Assembly (NCBI GenBank): GCA_021834785.1
Contig: JAKBRJ010000030.1
Location: 1 to 6,920 of the forward strand
Origin: Microcaldota archaeon
Lineage (GTDB): Archaea > Micrarchaeota > Micrarchaeia > Micrarchaeales > Micrarchaeaceae
Reading direction: 5' to 3'
Length of the DNA: 6,920 nucleotides
The position numbers and the translations under genes are program-made. Below are positions 5,803 to 6,920 of the stretch, one piece after another (within the stretch, counting starts at the first letter, position 1; every line of letters starts with the position of its first letter). The notes below the pieces were generated by a model. The model was given only the letters and a program-made list of their open reading frames with translations. It made no database searches and was not told where the DNA came from.

Positions 5803-5810
5803 ATTTATAT
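5803..5810 (+). promoter_or_regulatory. Strong TATA-like box with no gene behind it
   Basis: ATTTATAT inside TTTTAAATATTTATATC is one of the best TATA matches in the window. A start near 5835 would lie just before ATG 5841, which opens only 24 codons. It may drive an RNA or a very small peptide, or be a chance match in AT-rich DNA. Confidence 0.3.
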
Positions 5811-5977
5811 CTTTCTTATTTGAAATTTCCGAAACAATTAATGGTATTTTGGAGAAAGAGCAGAAAAAATGCGCAAACTTGGCATAAAATATATTTAATA
5901 ATTCGTTCTATTTAATATGTTTCATTAAAGACGGTTTTCACATTCTTCTTGCGCTATCTTATACCAATATAAGAGTT

Positions 5978-5995
5978 TATTAGAATTACTAATAT
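5978..5995. repeat. Palindrome (copy 2 of TATTAGAAT element)
   Basis: TATTAG (5978-5983) and CTAATA (5989-5994) pair around AATTA. The 18 bases match copy 1 at 5638-5655 with two changes, both in the spacer. A looser relative, TTCTA...TAGAA, occurs at 6491-6509, just downstream of the phosphatase stop. Confidence 0.45.
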
Positions 5996-6065
5996 TATAT
6001 TGGCTATCAATTAAATCGCTCAATTTTCGCTCATAATCGCTTGCAGCCTTCGCCAATATAATTGC

Positions 6066-6411
6066 ATGGAAAGGTCTTTTTTATGGCGCTATGCGTTAAA
6101 TAAGAGGGCATTTTTTCCATGAAACCTTGCCAAAAACCTGCATTTTTGCGCATTTCTATGCCAAAAATAAGCGCTTCCATAAAAACGAAAATCATTATTT
6201 TTATTTCATATTTTTGAGCTAAAAAAGGCCTCTCGAGGAAAAGCACGATTTTTTAAACAAGTTTTGCGCGCAATAGCCATTGCTTAACCCGGATAGCCCG
6301 TTTTCCATAAATCTGAAATGCAAGCTTTTTCCAAACCCTATTTCTGTTGCAAAAAAATGGAATTACAATTTTTGCCATCCATTGCACATGATATTTTATT
6401 TTTATGGAAAA
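6066..6411. repeat. Dispersed TTTTCCATAAA-type motif cluster
   Basis: Copies in both orientations: 6066-6072 (ATGGAAA, reverse), 6113-6123 (TTTTCCATGAA), 6175-6185 (TTCCATAAAAA), 6301-6311 (TTTTCCATAAA) and 6399-6411 (reverse complement TTTTCCATAAAAA, which contains the previous two as 11-base matches). A weaker relative, TTTTTTATGGC, begins near 6078. Copies are 50-130 bases apart without a fixed period, so this is neither a tandem nor a CRISPR array. Possible protein-binding sites; low-complexity AT content is the main alternative. Confidence 0.4.
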
Positions 6412-6527
6412 TGATACGGATCATATAGCAATCAGGCTAGTTTAAGCCTTCGAGAGAATTATTTTTAGCAAACAGCCTGCAAATTACCTGTTCTAATACT
6501 TTAATAGAAATTCTAAAACTATCTGCG

Positions 6528-6920
6528 TTAATTTAAATTCAGCTCTTTTACAAGCTTCTTGACCTTCTTATATATCTGGTCCCTTATTGCAACATGTCCT
6601 GCATAGTCCATAAATTTAGGGTCTTTTATATCCCATAGTACAAGCTTAGCTGAGCTTTGCAGATAGGATGGCAGCATGTCTTTGCTTACCATGGATACAA
6701 CAATATCAGCCCTGCTGCTCATGTCTTTTGTAAGCTTCTTCGATGCCTTATCAGATACATCCAATTTTATATCTTTCATGCACGTCGTCACGTTAGGGCC
6801 CACTACTGCTATCCTTTTCCCTTCATAACTGCCAGGATCGACTCCGGCGCTATTAGCTGTAGCCTTTCCATTAGCCAAGCTGTCGAATATAGCTTCTGCC
6901 ATCTGGCTCCTGCCAACATT
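6528..6920 (-). CDS. Low-molecular-weight protein-tyrosine phosphatase family, N-terminus cut off
   Basis: The frame runs off the window's right edge, so the true start and the catalytic Cys lie outside. The first visible residues, NVGRSQMAEAIF, are the end of the CX5R(S/T) phosphate loop of low-molecular-weight tyrosine phosphatases and thioredoxin-coupled arsenate reductases, including the phosphate-binding Arg. An in-frame ATG at 6902 is internal, not the start. ADIVVSM and WDIKDPKF follow, the latter with the Asp-Pro that supplies the general acid, then a C-terminal helix ending in KKLVKELNLN. About 130 residues are visible, so nearly the whole domain is present. The only visible Cys lies in TTCMKD; the paired redox cysteines used by ArsC-type arsenate reductases are not seen, so phosphatase activity is more likely than arsenate reduction. 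Stop TAA is at 6530-6528, and the AT-rich region follows. Confidence 0.87.
   Translation of the reverse strand, partial: NVGRSQMAEAIFDSLANGKATANSAGVDPGSYEGKRIAVVGPNVTTCMKDIKLDVSDKASKKLTKDMSSRADIVVSMVSKDMLPSYLQSSAKLVLWDIKDPKFMDYAGHVAIRDQIYKKVKKLVKELNLN

Larger units (their letters stand above)
5589..6527. other. AT-rich intergenic region without a convincing gene
   Basis: About 940 bases separate the small charged-protein gene from the phosphatase gene, which reads leftward into this region. No open frame here shows a family motif, a start signal and plausible composition together. What it does hold: two near-identical palindromes (5637-5655 and 5978-5995), TATA-like boxes near 5711-5722 and 5803-5810 around a GC-richer patch (5736-5795), five or six copies of a TTTTCCATAAA-like motif between 6066 and 6411, a perfect TTGCGCGCAA palindrome at 6264-6273, and several short hairpins. 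It could be a regulatory or RNA-coding region, a replication or segregation site, or a decayed gene. The sequence does not decide between these. Confidence 0.6.

Noticed and set aside
6031..6246. Open frame of 71 codons on the minus strand in the AT-rich region
   Set aside because: No family motif, no ribosome-binding site or clear promoter, unnatural composition rich in Phe/Met/Ile, and it overlaps three copies of the TTTTCCAT-type motif. Most likely chance, or at best a relic.
1..6920. tRNA, rRNA, CRISPR array, transposase or integrase
   Set aside because: None seen. GGTTCAAG at 5754-5761 resembles a tRNA T-loop, but no cloverleaf can be built around it. The repeated motifs lack regular spacing, and no frame shows recombinase motifs.

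Overview
The window looks archaeal. Likely promoters are AT-rich TATA-type boxes about 25 bases before transcript starts. Ribosome-binding sites, where present, are AGGTG-like, and GTG and TTG starts appear to be used. Ile and Arg codons lean to ATA and AGG/AGA, and the protein families fit. The exact lineage cannot be fixed from 6.9 kb. A small-genome archaeon (for example a DPANN/Micrarchaeota-like one) or a Thermoplasmata-like one is possible, but this is a guess.

Layout. A shikimate dehydrogenase gene (aroE, 15-878, +) opens the window. It is followed by a GNAT-like protein gene (976-1629, +). This converges with a ten-helix DMT/EamA-type transporter (1727-2659, -). A 238-base divergent promoter region then leads into a two-gene AbiE-type toxin-antitoxin module (2898-4138, +), with the nucleotidyltransferase toxin first and the winged-helix antitoxin second, overlapping by 4 bases. 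A near-perfect 14-bp inverted repeat sits between the module's TATA box and its start codon and is a good candidate operator. Next, on the same strand, is a type I-alpha DAHP synthase gene (4222-5283), the first enzyme of the shikimate pathway. A short, highly charged orphan protein (5424-5588, +) follows. After it come about 940 bases of AT-rich DNA without a convincing gene, carrying palindromes, a recurring TTTTCCATAAA-type motif, TATA-like boxes and one small GC-richer patch that could encode an RNA. The window ends inside a low-molecular-weight protein-tyrosine-phosphatase family gene on the minus strand (6528-6920, N-terminus outside).

How it works together. The two aro genes encode steps 1 and 4 of chorismate synthesis, separated by 3.3 kb of accessory genes (GNAT-like, transporter, toxin-antitoxin). 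This suggests either a loose aromatic-amino-acid neighbourhood or an insertion into one. The DAHP synthase is of a type best known from bacteria and fungi, so lateral acquisition is plausible. No mobile-element gene, CRISPR array, tRNA or rRNA is visible. The most interesting items are the self-regulated toxin-antitoxin promoter, the unusual active-site residues of both aro enzymes, and the structured noncoding region at 5589-6527. Nothing here can be called a wholly new system from sequence alone.
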